A stretch of DNA of 64,000 bases from positions 1,364,001 through 1,428,000 of the forward strand of contig CP084612.1 in NCBI GenBank assembly GCA_025917655.1, given 5' to 3'. Origin of the DNA: Chlorella sorokiniana. Its lineage: Eukaryota; Chlorophyta; Trebouxiophyceae; Chlorellales; Chlorellaceae. A program made the position numbers and the translations under genes. Under the pieces are notes generated by a model, which was not told where the DNA came from, did not search any database, and worked only from the letters and a program-made list of their open reading frames with translations. Every line of letters starts with the position of its first letter. Within the stretch, counting starts at the first letter, position 1. Positions 33,841-45,488 of this stretch are shown here, piece after piece.

Positions 33841-34135
33841 CCAGTGGGTTTCACAGGAGACTTCAACCTTATCGGCCAGGTTTGCACCTACAATCCAGTT
33901 CGTTGATGTTGAAGCAGCAGTGTTCGACCAGGAAATCTAATGGATTACAAGCCGCCCGCCTGCATTCCGCTGTCCAAGACGAACGGGGCTGTACCTGGCA
34001 AGTACCGCCTCTCTCTTGAAGGCTGCCTCCCTGGCTTTCTTGCATTTGGTTAGTACTTGAGCACATTCCAGACTCATTCGCAGGGCTCCGCGCCGGCTTA
34101 AGCAAGCTGACGTGATCGCGGGAATCAAGGCGGCC
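33841..34135. promoter_or_regulatory. Divergent promoter region, 4,6-dehydratase / glutaredoxin
   Basis: 295 bases between two outward-facing ATGs. Noticeably AT-richer than the exons on both sides. Function inferred from position only. Confidence 0.4.
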
Positions 34136-36041
34136 ATGCAGTCCATAACAGAGCTAGCCGACTTCCAAAAGGCTACCGCCAGCGGTTCGGTGCGTCGCTG
34201 TGTTCTCCAGCTCGACGAGCGGGCCCATCTGGACTCTGCTGCTTCCCACCGGCTGCGACTCTTGTGCGTCGCCGACACCACTCTGACCGTCTCCCCCGCT
34301 GCAGACGGTGGTGCACTTCTGGGCGGCTTGGTGCGAGCCCTGCAAGTTTCTGGACCAGGTGCTGGGCCAGCTGGCAGCGGATGCCCCCGGCGTGGCAGCG
34401 GTGCGCGTGGAGGCGGAGGAGGCGGCCGACATCTCGGAGCGGTACAACGTGTCTGTAGTGCCGTACTTCCTATTCTTGCGGGACGGCCAGTTGGTGGACA
34501 GCTTGGAGGGCGCGGACGCTGCGGCACTCACGACCAAGTTCAATGCGCTGGCTGGCACCGCGGCAGCGGCGGCAGCATCGCGGCGGCGCAACCAGCGGCG
34601 CTGCAGCCAGCAAGGGCGCCCAGCTACGTGGAGCCCGCTGTCGGCGGCAACCTGCAGGAACGGCTGAAGCAGCTGGTCAGCCAGAAGCCTGTCATGCTGT
34701 TCATGAAGGTGCGCGGGTGGTTGGGTGGGTGGGAAGGCGCAGCATGGGTGATGGTTGGCTGCTTGGCCCTGGCCGGTGGCCTGCCCGGTGTCTGGGTCAC
34801 TGCTTGGTCATGGCTGCTTGTGCGGGCGCCGGCTGCACGTGCCTTGCTCATGCATGCATGCATTGTGCATCATTGGCTGTTCAACCTTGCTGCGTGCGTG
34901 GATGATGAGAACGGTGGGAATGCCCGAGGACCTGCCGCGAGCAGTGCCGCTTGCGGCACCGGCAGCTGTCTCCAGGAGGACAACACCGCTACACTGTCAT
35001 CCTTGTTCTGACACGCGCTGGCATTGAGTGTCGAAGGGGGCTTTAGCGCTCTGCGTGCACACTGAAACGCACGCCTTGGTCACTGAACCGTCCCTTTCCC
35101 GCCGCCGCTGCCCCTGCGTGCAGGGCACCCCGGACGCCCTCGCTGCGGCTTCTCGCGCAAGGTGGTGGACGCGCTGCAGCAGTGTGCAGCCGACTTCGGA
35201 TCCTTTGACATCTTGAGCGACGAGGCGGTGCGGCAGGGGCTCAAGGTGAGCTGGTCTGTCGACGCTGTTCGCTCCCATGCACCATCAGCCCACGCAGTGC
35301 ATGCCCTGCACGCTCACTCATCCGAAATGCCTCGCTGAAAGGAGCAAACGCGGGCGCTGTGGCTGACCTGGCGCTTTGTCCCTTCCATCGCCCTGCGCGG
35401 CGTGCAGGAGTTTTCGCAGTGGCCCACCTACCCTCAGGTGTACGTCAATGGCGAGTTGCTGGGAGGCTGCGACATTGTGCTGGAGATGGCGCAGTCGGGA
35501 GCTGGCGGAAGAGCTAGCCAAGGCTGGGGCGGCGTCCGGCGGCAAGGACGCCCTGCGGCAGCGCCTGGAGGCGCTGGTGAAGCAGCAGCCCGTCATGCTG
35601 TTCATGAAGGTGCGGAGGGCGGGGCCAGGGGGTGAGGATGCGCGGTTGGATCGCCATCCCCGCCAGCGGGCCTGGTTGCCTGCCAGCTGCGCCCCCGCCC
35701 CGTTGCTCCCCCTGCGGCCAGCACCAGAAGCAGCTCCCATCCCGGCCTGAGCCCTTCTCTCTGCGCCCATGCCCCCGCTTGCAGGGCACCCCGGACGCCC
35801 CCGCTGCGGCTTCTCGCGCAAGGTGGTGGATGCGCTGCGGGCGGCGGGAGAGGAGTTTGGATCCTTCGACATCCTGAGCGACGAGGCGGTGCGGCAGGGG
35901 CTGAAGGAGCTGTCGCAGTGGCCCACCTACCCCCAGCTGTACGTCAAGGGCGAGCTGCTGGGGGGCTGCGACATCGTGCTGGAGATGCACGAGGCGGGGG
36001 AGCTCAAGGAGACGATTGACGAGATGAGGGCGCGCATGTGA
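34136..36041 (+). CDS. Monothiol glutaredoxin, Trx-Grx-Grx type (GRXS17/Grx3-like)
   Basis: Cytosolic/nuclear multidomain monothiol glutaredoxin (PICOT/Grx3/GRXS17 group). These bind Fe-S clusters with glutathione and BolA partners and act in iron and redox homeostasis. The ATG at 34136 gives [18 protein letters not shown], then an exon with the thioredoxin-like domain [20 protein letters not shown] and [15 protein letters not shown]. Linker [19 protein letters not shown] leads to the first Grx ([39 protein letters not shown]). A second linker and Grx follow ([52 protein letters not shown]) to the stop at 36041. Both CGFS loops are readable, but each is out of frame with the preceding KGTPDA by one base at a C-run (35136 and 35798). 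Two more breaks lie near 34570 and 35495. Arabidopsis GRXS17 has three Grx domains; this one has two. TGTAA at 36123. Confidence 0.88.
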
Positions 36042-36408
36042 AGCGGGCGGCGCAACCAAACGTGCCGTAACGTAACAGCCGCCTGCTGTTACCTGTCACC
36101 AGCACGAGACCCACAAGCAGCATGTAATGTCATGCTCGTGACAAGCGCCTGCTCACCGCATCCCTGCTGTTGCTTGTGGAGGGTTCATGCATGTCAAGCT
36201 CACCAGCGGCAGAAGCTTGTGCAGCCTGCGTGGCACGCGTCAGCATGCCAGAGGTAGGAGGTGCCCAGGGCTTGCTCATGGACGATCACTTGCCCTTGTG
36301 GACGTTTACCTCGCCTTTGTGTGGCTCTGAGCGGGCCGTGCGCCACAACACCCCCGCCCGGGTTCATCAAACCCTCAGGCTTTGCCGCATTGAACCGCTG
36401 CTGCTGAC
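36042..36408. other. Intergenic stretch
   Basis: 366 bases between two plus-strand genes. Holds the TGTAA signal of the glutaredoxin gene; no other gene seen. Confidence 0.4.
36123..36127 (+). terminator. TGTAA poly(A) signal of the glutaredoxin gene
   Basis: TGTAA 82 bases after the stop codon. Confidence 0.6.
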
Positions 36409-39332
36409 ATGGCTGCTTCAGTTACAACATGCACCTTGAAAGTCGCGGCAGGTCATCCAACTCCAACCGCCCTGGTGGTGCGCCGGACAAGCTGGCGCCA
36501 GGAGCAGCGGCCGCCGCGGCGGCTAGGCGTGCATGCCCAGGTGATGCATTGATAGGAGTGTTTGCGCCTGCCCACCTTGAATCAGCGACCATGACGTTAT
36601 CTTGAGTAGAACGTGTGTGCTTCCCCTTCCGACCCGGCCCTGCAGGCCCAGCAGCAGCAGCCGGCGGCAGCCTCGCAGGGCGCTGCCGCAGGCGCCGCCG
36701 CCGCCACCCTGCCGCCCAGGACGGCGCGCGAGGCGGCGCTGGCTTACTACGACAACTACAACAACAAGAACATGGGTGGGGAGGGGCAGGCATCGGGCGC
36801 CTTGTAGGGCGGCCGGCTGCAAGCGCTGCGCCGGGCACCCACCCCCGCAACAACGAACCGCCTCCCCTGCATGCCCGACGCCCTCTGAACGCGTTGCTCT
36901 CGCGCACCTCCTCCCTTGCAGGCGCGGTGCTGGAGCTGATTGCTGAGGACTGCGTGTACGAGGACCTGATCTACCAGGAGCCGTTTGTGGGGCGGGCCGC
37001 CATCGCCGCCTACTTCCGCCGCATCGAGCGCCTGGTGCCCCCGACATCCGCTTCTGCGTGGAGGACATCACGGACGGCGACCCGCGGCGCTGCGGCGTGC
37101 GCTGGTGCGCGGGGCGGGAAGGGGAGAGTGTGTGTGTGTGTGTGTGTGTGGGTGTGGGTTTGTTTTGTGTGTGTGTGTGTGGGGGGGGGTCACGCGCTTG
37201 CAACTGAGACTTGGAAGGTGGGTCTGCCATCGAGGTCAGCTCGGCGGTTGGCCGGGCCTGGCTTTCTAGGGGGCGGATGAGCATGCAGCGCCGTGGAGGG
37301 GGTGCCAGCTGTCGTAGATCCCCCTGGGTGCGCCCCGTTGCCGCCCGTTTGCGCAGGCACGTGGAAATCGATGACGAAGGCGGGCGGGCCACCGAGTTTC
37401 CCTTCAGTCGCGGCTGCAGCTTTTACGAGGTATGGCAAGGCCCAGCCGCGGCTGCTGTCTGCGACCTGCCAATGTATGCCCTTTTCAGTGTATCCACCAA
37501 CCGACCACTCGGTTTAATGTTATTGGCTACCGCTGTGGGTTGAATCATTGGCCGTGGTTTGACAGTGGCAGGCGCAGCGCAGCCAAGAAGCTCAGCTGTG
37601 GACCCTGCCCCGCTCTTGCTCCGCTTTTGCATGCCCTGCAGTCCCCGACCCCCACACAGGAGCCGCCATGCTTCCCTGCTTGCACCCTCCCCTCACCAGC
37701 CTCCCTGTGACCATGCCTTGCCATTGTTGGAATCTAGGCCCCTTCTTGAGCCAGCAACAACTCAACAGCCATGCATCACCGCACACCCCGGCCCCCTCCA
37801 TGCCTCTGGGCAGGTGAACGATCGTGGCCAGATCGTGTTTGCCCGGGACATCGTGGAACCGACCATCAAGCCCGGGGCATCCGCGCTGGGCGGCATCTCC
37901 GCTGTTGCGCCGCTGGTGAGCCGCCGCCTCGCCTCGCAGCCGCCATCCAAGAATCGAGAATCGAGAATCAAGCGGGCCCCGCTGCTTACCTGTCCCAGCT
38001 CAGTCTGTCCCAGCCCTACTGCGGAAGTGCACCCCCCCCACCCCCACCCCGCTCCTGCCCCCGCCAGGTGCGCAAACTGGGCCCCAACGCCAACCCCGCG
38101 GTGCTGAAGAGCCTGCCCCTGGCCAGCGGCGCAATGTACGCATTCTACGCCGCCTACCTGGGCTACGTCATGCTGGGCACCTCGGCGCCAGGGCCGCCCG
38201 CGTGGCAGACGCCCCCGAGACCCTTGCGGCCGTGCTGCACGAGTCCGCCAACTACTTTTACGTGAACATCGGGCTGGCGCAGGTGGGTGGCGGCGGCTGG
38301 GGTGGGCATGTTGGCGCAGTCGTGGCGGCGGTTGCTGGGCGGTGGCGGGGCGGTTGGGGCGCAGGGGCGCGTGGTGGTTTGGGTGTGGGCGGTGGATGTG
38401 AGGTGTGAGAGCGGGAGGGCGAGCTGAGGGGCGAGCTGAACAGCGGCAGCCGCTCGACGGCTGGCAAGCCCAGCTAGCCAAGCCAGCGCCGCGCTGGTGG
38501 CTGCAAAGGCGTGATGAACGCTCAGAGCAAAGGTTGGCTGCTGACCCGTGTGCCCCCGGCGGTGCTGGCGCTCCGCAGCTGGGCCTCAACCCGGTGCCGT
38601 GCGTGGCGGAGCACCCTGTGAGCGAGGCTGTGTTCAACTTTGTCAACGCCTGGTCTCTCATGTTCTGGCCCGTCATGCTGGCTGACCCCCAAGGCCACAA
38701 AGTGAAGAACAGGCTGCCCATCTGGGTTGGCACGCAGGTGGGCCAAGCCGGGCCGCCGCTGCTGCCCGCGCTAGCGCTGTTTGCCCAAGGGCAGCCGGGG
38801 CCGCGCCGCCAACGCCACCAGGCTCAGCGGCAGCCGCGCCGGAGCCCCTCTGTTGCTGTTTTGCCTTAGTGCAGACGGGTTGTGCTCTTGCCCCCCCCGC
38901 AGTTCCTCACCAACGTCTTCTTCCCGCTCTACCTAGCCCAGCGGCTGGCCCCCGAGCCCGCAGCCGGCTCGCCCGAGCAGCAGCGCCAAGAGGCAGCGCG
39001 CAAAGCCGAGCCCGCCCGCCTGCCCTCCTACTCGCCCGTGTTTGGCGCTGTGGCGGGTGCTGTGGGCCTGGTCAGCATCTGGTGGGCGCTCTTCTGCCGG
39101 CCGGAGGCTGGAGACCTGGCGGCGCGCTGGGAATACTTGGTCACCCTGCTGTCCACCAGCCGCGTGGACTGGGCGTTTGCTGTGGACGCCACCCTGTACG
39201 GCGTCTGGCAGGCCTGGCTGCTGGGCGCCGCCGGGCGCTGCGCCAGCCTACCGCTTTGTGCCCTTCTTTGGCTTGGCGGCGTGGCTGCTGGCGGGGCCCG
39301 CGGGACAGGAGGCTGCCGAGGAAAAGCTCTGA
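36409..39332 (+). CDS. Plastid-targeted NTF2/SnoaL-like protein with membrane C-terminus
   Basis: Unnamed two-part protein. Exon 1 (36409-36540, 44 codons) is a typical transit peptide: MAASVTTCTLKVAAGHPTPT followed by an Arg-rich, acid-free stretch. After a Gln/Ala linker, LPPRTAREAALAYYDNYNNK begins an NTF2/SnoaL-like cone fold: VLELIAEDCVYEDLIYQEPF, VGRAAIAAYFRRIERLVPP, DIRFCVEDITDGDPRRCGV, and FSRGCSFYEV joined to NDRGQIVFARDIVEP. The second half (from about 38070) has several hydrophobic segments: ASGAMYAFYAAYLGYVML, FVNAWSLMFWPVMLADP, FLTNVFFPLYLAQRL, VFGAVAGAVGLVSIWWALF, LYGVWQAWLL and FVPFFGLAAWLLAGPAG, ending in EEKL at 39332. Frame breaks are near 37040 (C-run) and 39230. NTF2-like domains bind small hydrophobic ligands, so a lipid or pigment-related role in plastid membranes is a guess. 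Confidence 0.7.
37128..37190. repeat. GT-rich microsatellite in intron
   Basis: Imperfect GT dinucleotide run ending in nine Gs, inside an intron of the NTF2-like gene. Confidence 0.8.
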
Positions 39333-39809
39333 GCGAGGCACGTGCGTGGCTCAGTGCTCCCTGAAAGCCCTTTTTGACCTTGAATTTCGTATTGGCATTT
39401 GATACAGATTGATTTGATGCTTGAAGTTTGCCTGAAAGCCTTGTTTGTCGCAACAATCAAGGGTACGTCTACCAGCGTTCGCCGCCACATGTGCTGCACA
39501 GCCGTCTTACCCAGCAGCTGGTCAATTGGGAGCCAAGGCGCTGGCCTCCCGGTCGTACAGGTCTGCAATTGACGGTTTATATCACTGAAGAACACAGAAC
39601 CATGCGTAGCGCCCTTACCCTGGGCTGACAAGAGCTGCTTGCCATCGTACTGCGGCAGGTACGCCACCAGCACAAACCGGCCTTTGGGAACGGATCGAGT
39701 CCCGTCCATTGCGTTCCGCGAAGAACCATCGCGCCCTTGCTTGACGAGATACTGGGGGCTGCAGGGGTAGCAGGCAGCAATGTACTAGAGACGAGAGCGT
39801 TGGTAGGCG
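39333..39809. other. Intergenic stretch
   Basis: 477 bases, AT-richer than average. A minus-strand ATG at 39709 opens a peptide containing KGRFVLVAYLPQYDGK before a possible donor site. I could not connect it to a gene. Confidence 0.3.
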
Positions 39810-42514
39810 ATGCTGCAGGAGCGGAGGAACCATGGTGCCAACGGTTCCACGCCGCCTCCTTGCGTCAAACAGGGCGTCAAGAACGATCACAGCCCCTGGA
39901 GCGCGCCCAGGGAGAAGAAGCGACGACCCAAGCCTGCCGAAGTGGCCCTGAGCAGCATAGAGGAGATAGAGTACACCACATCGCCTCCAAAGAGGCACAA
40001 CGGTGAGGGGTTGGGCATCCGTGATGCTGCGACGGGCTCCCCGAGCCAGTTTGAAAGGTGCAGGGCAGTGGCAGCCACGCGCCGCACCTGTCGCCGCCTG
40101 CTCCCCCTCCTGAGCCCCCAGCCCTCTGTTCCGCTGCCTTCAGGCGGCTCCAGCCCTGCAGCTCGCGAGCTCGCGCTACAGGGGCCCCTGGGTTCTCCCT
40201 TTGCTGTGGACGGCGCGGCGGCGGTGGCAGCTGCTGATGCGGGCCCTTTGGCACGGGTGGGTGCTGTCCAGCGCTTGGTGACCCAGATTCTCAGAGCATG
40301 CCATCATGAAACGTATACCTTATCGATGTTGCTTGGTGTGTTCCTTTTGCTGCGGCAGGGGCTCCTTGCTGCAGGTCCCTATGCCGGCCCCTCCGGCGAC
40401 TTGCACTTCTCGCCGCTGGCCAGCGGCCTGATGACCTCCAGCTTCGCTGCTGGAACCCAGCACCCCTCGCAGCCGGGCGGCGACAAGCAGCGCAGGCACC
40501 TGCGGCACGCGGCTGCGTTCCGTGCGGCCGCGGCTCGGCAGCAATCAGGCGCAGACGTGGTGGCACGCTTTGGCAGTTTGGATGCCGTCTTGGCAGATGC
40601 ACAAGCAGACACGCACGCAGCGCAGGCACGCTGGCTGCCATCTTACGAGCCATTGCCGCAGGCATCACAGGGTCTGGGCAGTGCGCCTTGGCAGCCAGTG
40701 GCAGGGAGCTCGGTTGGACAGGCCCCCTGCTTGCCAGCACAGCAGCAAGCTCTGCAGCTGCAGAGGCAGCCTCGAGCAGTCCTGTGTCACTTTGAGCATC
40801 AGTGCAGCCACCACGACCTTCTACCTGCCACATCCCTCGCTTTTGGGGACGACCCGCAGCAGCAGCAGGTGCAGCCGCAGCCAGGTGCGCTGGCCATGCA
40901 GGCTGTCGGACCAGGCCGCCATCGCGACGCCGCGGCAGTGCCTGGCGCCAGCCCGGCAAGGTGCAGCACAGGCCATGACATGGACACTGACCTGCGGGCC
41001 TCTTGGGGCTCCGACCGCTCCGCAGATGTCAGCGGCTGGCGCAGCGTGCAGGCACGCCTGCGCCACGCTGCAGAGCTGCCGCCTTCCCCCGGGCCGGCGG
41101 CACTCCTGGACAGCCCAGAGGGCAGCCTGTGCGGGCGCGGCCCGTCGGGGCTTGCTCCCAGCGCCCGCTGTCGCGGCAGCGATGCGGCGGCGGTCCACCC
41201 CGGCGGATGACCCCATGCGTTATTCAGCTGATGGCGCCCTCAGCACTCGTTCCAGCCTGGACGGCCCTGCCTGCTCCGAGCGGCAAACCTCGATGGTGCC
41301 GCTGCGCTCTGGCGAGCCGCGCAGCCACGCGTGGCACTCCCACCTGCCCTCCCCCTCCGGCCGACGCCAGGGATGGAACCTCGCCAGACCCGCTTCTGGG
41401 CGCGCGGTCCACGGGCGGCGGCAGCCGACGGCGCAGCTCGAGCACGCTGGTGAGCTGCAGCAGGCTGGGCCGCCACCAGTTGTTATTGGTTCGCTTGCAG
41501 CAGATTTGGCAGGGGCGGCGATAATTGGTTTGCGGTCGTGCTGCTGCCGCTGCTGCTGGTGTGGCAAGCACCAGTTTTACATCAAGCTCGTGATCTCCGA
41601 CATGTCACCCCCTTGGCCACAGAAAATGAGCTGCTTCAGCTGCAGCCCCTTCATGTGCCGGCAGCGGGGCGGGGCGGCGGACGACTCTGACGACGACGAG
41701 GTTGTGCGCCGCAACGACTCAGAGGAGTTTGTGATCCGCCGCCAGCCCAGCATCCCCTCTCCCGCCACCTCGCGCAGCACGTCGGGCGCCCCAAGTGAGC
41801 TCTTGCACTGGGCTGGCGCGGGGTTTGCAGACCACGCTCCCTTCCCAGGCTGCCTGGGTATGCGTCCTCAGCGGTGGTCCAGACCGCCGCTGGTCACCAG
41901 GCGGGCCGTGTGCGCACCGCTGCAGGCACACCACGCTCAACCGGCCGCCCCCTGGCGAGGCGGCAGACGTGGCGGGCCGCCAGCTGGGCTTCTCGGCACG
42001 CCGCACCCCAGGCTCCTCCTCCCCTGCATCGTACGCCGGCAGCGAGGACTCCATTTCTCTCGCCTCGGGGCCGGGGCTGCACGGCCGCGGCGTGGGCCTG
42101 CGAGACGCTAACATCGAGGAGCTGTACGGGGCCCCGGCGAGGGCGGCGGCAGCGACGCTGCGCCGCCTACACCCACCGTCGACGCCCTGAACGACATGCT
42201 CAGGTGGGCAACGGCGGCGGCGGCGGTTGCGCGCTAAATCAGCGGCATGCCTTTGGCTCTGTTTCCGGGCCTGCTTGTGCATTCCCCTGCCGTGTCCAGT
42301 ACCTCCCTTGAGCGCCGGCCAGTCGTGCGTGGCCCCATGCCGGCCCCGCCTGCCCCCTTCCCGCAGGGCGCTGTCGCTCTGCCCCACCGCCCACCCCAAG
42401 GACGCAGAGGAGCTGGTGACCAAGGCCTGCCAGGATCACTCCATCCAGCCCAACGCCACCACCGCCCGCACGCTGGAGAAGATGTGGGCGGTGCACGAGC
42501 AGCTTTACGGCTGA
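39810..42514 (+). CDS. Unrecognised Ser/Pro/Gln-rich protein
   Basis: Large, mostly low-complexity protein of unknown function. The ATG at 39810 gives MLQERRNHGANGSTPPPC, then a basic stretch with PREKKRRPKPAEVALSS and IEEIEYTTSPPKRHN ending at a GT donor near 40003. A long Ala/Gln/Ser-rich exon region (about 40140-41200) has no recognisable domain. Later pieces include FSCSPFMCRQRG followed by an acidic/Ser patch (DDSDDDEVVRRNDSEEFVIR), SYAGSEDSISLASGPGLH, and GSDAAPPTPTVDALNDMLR. The last exon joins as ALSLCPTAHPKDAEELVTKA, NATTARTLEKMWAVHEQLYG, stop 42514. The phosphorylatable Ser/acidic clusters and KKRR patch suggest a regulatory nuclear or cytosolic protein. The exon structure between 40003 and 41780 is uncertain, with at least one frame change. 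Confidence 0.48.
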
Positions 42515-43120
42515 GGCCTTGGGGCCCTGCGGTCCCAGCAGCGAGTAGGCAGGACAGGCAGGCAGCTTCCCGACAGGTTCGTTATCCGTTAGGCAGGCAC
42601 GTCAACAAACTGCAGCTGACAGGACGCTCAGCAGCCAGCCCTTTACCCCAGGTAACAACACCGCCCGCACATGCGCGCCCCGCTTATCACCGCCATTCCT
42701 TGAGTTGTGTTGCTGGCCCAACCTTACTTGAGCTCAGCGGCAGTCCCGTGCCTGATAATGCGCTGATGCGCGCCGCCTCAAGTTTTGGCAACCCCCATTT
42801 ACTGTACTCCAAATGCTGAACACTTCTCTGCTCCCTTGACCCTTTCATTGCTGCAACCGGGTACCGTTGCCCTGCTTTCCCCTGAGTTGCAACACGCAAT
42901 GCGGCAGGAGGCTGCAGCACAGCTGGATAAAATTACGATATGAACACTTCAGCGCATGCTTACATGCTGTGGCTAGACATGTTCGGCCAGGTCAGCAGGC
43001 GCTGCAGGCGCTGCTGCCGCCCCGTCGCCTGACACCTTCACCGTGTACTCTTGCGGGAGAAGTTTGGCCAGCGTCGCTCCTGTCATACTGATCAGGGAAT
43101 GGAGTTTAGAACGTGATCAG
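42515..43120. other. Intergenic stretch
   Basis: About 600 bases between two plus-strand genes. Nothing recognisable; composition relaxes toward AT near 42900-42960. Confidence 0.4.
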
Positions 43121-45035
43121 ATGGATCAGGTGAGCAGCTGCAACTCAACGCCTGGTGGTTTGGACGCCCGAACGCTCGCTGGCAGGCATCACAGCTGCTC
43201 TCTCCCTCGCGCAGGAGGTCCGCAAGAAGCAGCGGCTCTCGATGGACGAGGAGGACGGCGTGCGCTGCCGCCGGCCAGGCGGCGGCTGGCAGCGGCCCTG
43301 CCGCCCACGCCTCTGGGGCGCCTCCCAGCAGCTCCGCCCGCTTGGTGCTGGTTTGGGACCTTGACGAGACGCTGCTGCTGTTCAACAGCCTGCTGGTGGG
43401 CACGTACCAGGCGGCCACCCAGCGCGGGGCCCGGCTGGGGAGCTGGTTGCGCTGGGGCGCCGCTGGGAGGCCGCCATCCTGTCGCTCTGCGACCGCCACT
43501 TCTTCTTTGACCAGGTGGGCTGCCGCTGCGCCTCTTCCCGTGTTGTGTTGTGACAAATCAACCCTCATATGCTGAGCGCTTGCCTTGATAAAAGCAGCAG
43601 GAACGTGCTGGCTTGCCCTGCGCCCGGCTCCGCCATACCGTGTGGGTGTGCGCCGAAACCTTGCCGCGTGGTTCAGGCATGTTGATGCTCAATTTGGGCG
43701 CCGCTGCCACAGCTCCGACCCCTTTCATACCGCCGCCCGCCCTCCGCCTCATCGCAGCTGGAAGAGTGGGACCAGTGTTGCCTGGAGGACATCCAGCGGC
43801 ATGATGACGGTGCCAGCCTGGCGGGGTACGATTTCAAAGCAGACGGGTTTCCACCCAAGGGCCAGCCTCAGCAGCAGCGCAGCCCCGAGCAACACGCAGC
43901 GGCGGCGCACCCTGCGCCGTCATCCGGCAGCGGCTCCGCGGCGGGCGGCCGCGCGGGTGCCGTGGCCGCAGCAGCTGCGGCAAGGGTGGCTAGCCCGCAT
44001 GGCTCGCCAGCCTGTGCCAGCCTGGTCGCCGCCGCCCTGACCAGGCTGTCCTACCGCTACCGCCGCATCGCCCGCCTCTTCAGCTTTGGGCTGCAGGCCC
44101 TGGGCAGCGCGGCGCAGCGCACAGAGTGGGAGGTGGGTCCGTACGGGCGCTGCCGTGCTGGGCTGCACGCCGTGCAGGCGCTGCAGGAGGTGGGGAGCGT
44201 GTGCCGCAGCGCTGCCCACCTGGGGAGGCTGATTCAGAACGCACCGCCGCAACTGGCTCTCCTGCCCCCCTTTCTGGAAGCAGTCGCTGTACCAGGAGAC
44301 GGATGCGGCGACGGGGCGCTGGCTGAGCCACGCGGCGGCGCTGCTGGCCGCCTGCAGCAGCCAGCTGGGCGGCAGCGGCGGAGGGGTTACCCACGTCGCC
44401 GTCACCTCGGGCCAGCTGGTGCCATCCCTGGCCAAGCTGCTGCTCTTCAGGCTGGGCGGCCACATCGCGGCGGACAACGTGTGGAGCTCACGGCACTGCG
44501 GCAAGGCGGCGTGCTTCGAGCGCGTGCGGCAGCGGTTTGGGGCGGGCTGCCGCTACGTGGCCGTCGGTGCGCGCCGCGAGCTGGCACCTTGCCGTCGATA
44601 CAGGACGCTGCGCTCAACCGATGCATGGCCACCGCCTGCGCTGTCGGCGCTTCCTGCTGCCTCTGCCAGTTGTTGGGGGTGCAATGTGCGTTGCAAGGAG
44701 GCTGGCACCGCTGGAACCCCGCCGTTGTGCTGCTCAGGTGACGGCATTGAGGAGGACGAAGCGGCGGCGGCCCTGGGCTGGCCGTACGTGCGCGTGCTGC
44801 TGGCGCCGGCGGGCAACTACCCGGCAGACAGGGTGCTGAGATGGCGCCCGACGCCGCCACCGGCGGGCCTGGCCTGCCCTTCACCAGCCTGGGGCTGCGG
44901 CATGTGGCGCGTGCGGCGGGCGTCGCGCTGCAGCAGCCTGACGCAACGGAGTCGCTGCGGGCTGTGCATGGCGGCTCGGCGGCGGCGCGGGTGCTGGGCT
45001 CGCCTCAGCCAAAGGCGCTTGGGCAGCCCGCCTGA
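43121..45035 (+). CDS. EYA: Eyes absent (EYA)-type HAD phosphatase
   Basis: HAD-fold protein phosphatase of the EYA family, which in animals and plants dephosphorylates tyrosines (H2AX in animals) and can act as a transcription cofactor. A tiny first exon at 43121-43129 (M-D-Q) is plausible; the next gives EVRKKQRLSMDEEDG. The catalytic block VLVWDLDETLLLFNSLLVGT (about 43343-43400) carries the DxDET nucleophile motif. It is followed by AAILSLCDRHFFFDQ, LEEWDQCCLEDIQRHDDGAS and LAGYDFKADGF, all EYA hallmarks. Then RLSYRYRRIARLFSFGLQAL, THVAVTSGQLVPSLAKLLLF, GKAACFERVRQRFG, and a split YVAVG-DGIEEDEAA (distal acidic motif). The stop is at 45035. Only the EYA domain is present, as in Arabidopsis EYA, without the long animal N-terminus. 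Several frame changes (about 43310, 43470, 43890 and 44850) affect non-catalytic parts. Confidence 0.84.
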
Positions 45036-45488
45036 GCGAGGCCGAGCGGAGCGGGAGCGAAACGGAGAAGAGAGATATGAAATGTTAATTGAATTGGGGC
45101 GCTGCCCGCCCAGACCCTTTGTCCCCTTGATGCGCGGCGTGCACACACACAGACCCCCAAGGCGGCACGCTGCACGCTGAGCGATGCCAAGCACACTGTT
45201 GGGCCACCTGGCATCATGTGTGCCAGCTTATCAAGCTTGACTTTATTAATCCTTAATCTTCCCTTTGCACCAGCGCTTCAGCCAGTGCATGGAACGCAAT
45301 GAGAACCCCCAGCAGCACATGCTGCCAGCCTCCCTCTGGTGAGCAGCCCCGGTGAGGCCGCCCGCACCCGGCGGCAGCCAGTGTCGCGGTCAAGGGAGCG
45401 TTACACGCCGGGGGTAGCGAAATGAAAGAATGGGCTGCTCTTCTCGGGTACACGTAGGCTGGGCGGCGCGCCGGCTGCTGCTGCGCGC
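45036..45488. other. Convergent 3' region, EYA / petN
   Basis: About 450 bases between two stop codons. Contains the minus-strand TGTAA at 45401-45405 for petN. No gene seen. Confidence 0.45.
45401..45405 (-). terminator. TGTAA poly(A) signal of petN
   Basis: TTACA on the plus strand, about 85 bases past the petN stop. Confidence 0.55.

Noticed and set aside
39248-39709. Minus-strand frame starting MDGTRSVPKGRFVLVAYL
   Set aside because: The first 30 codons look plausible, but it then overlaps the 3' end of the NTF2-like gene and I could not find partner exons.
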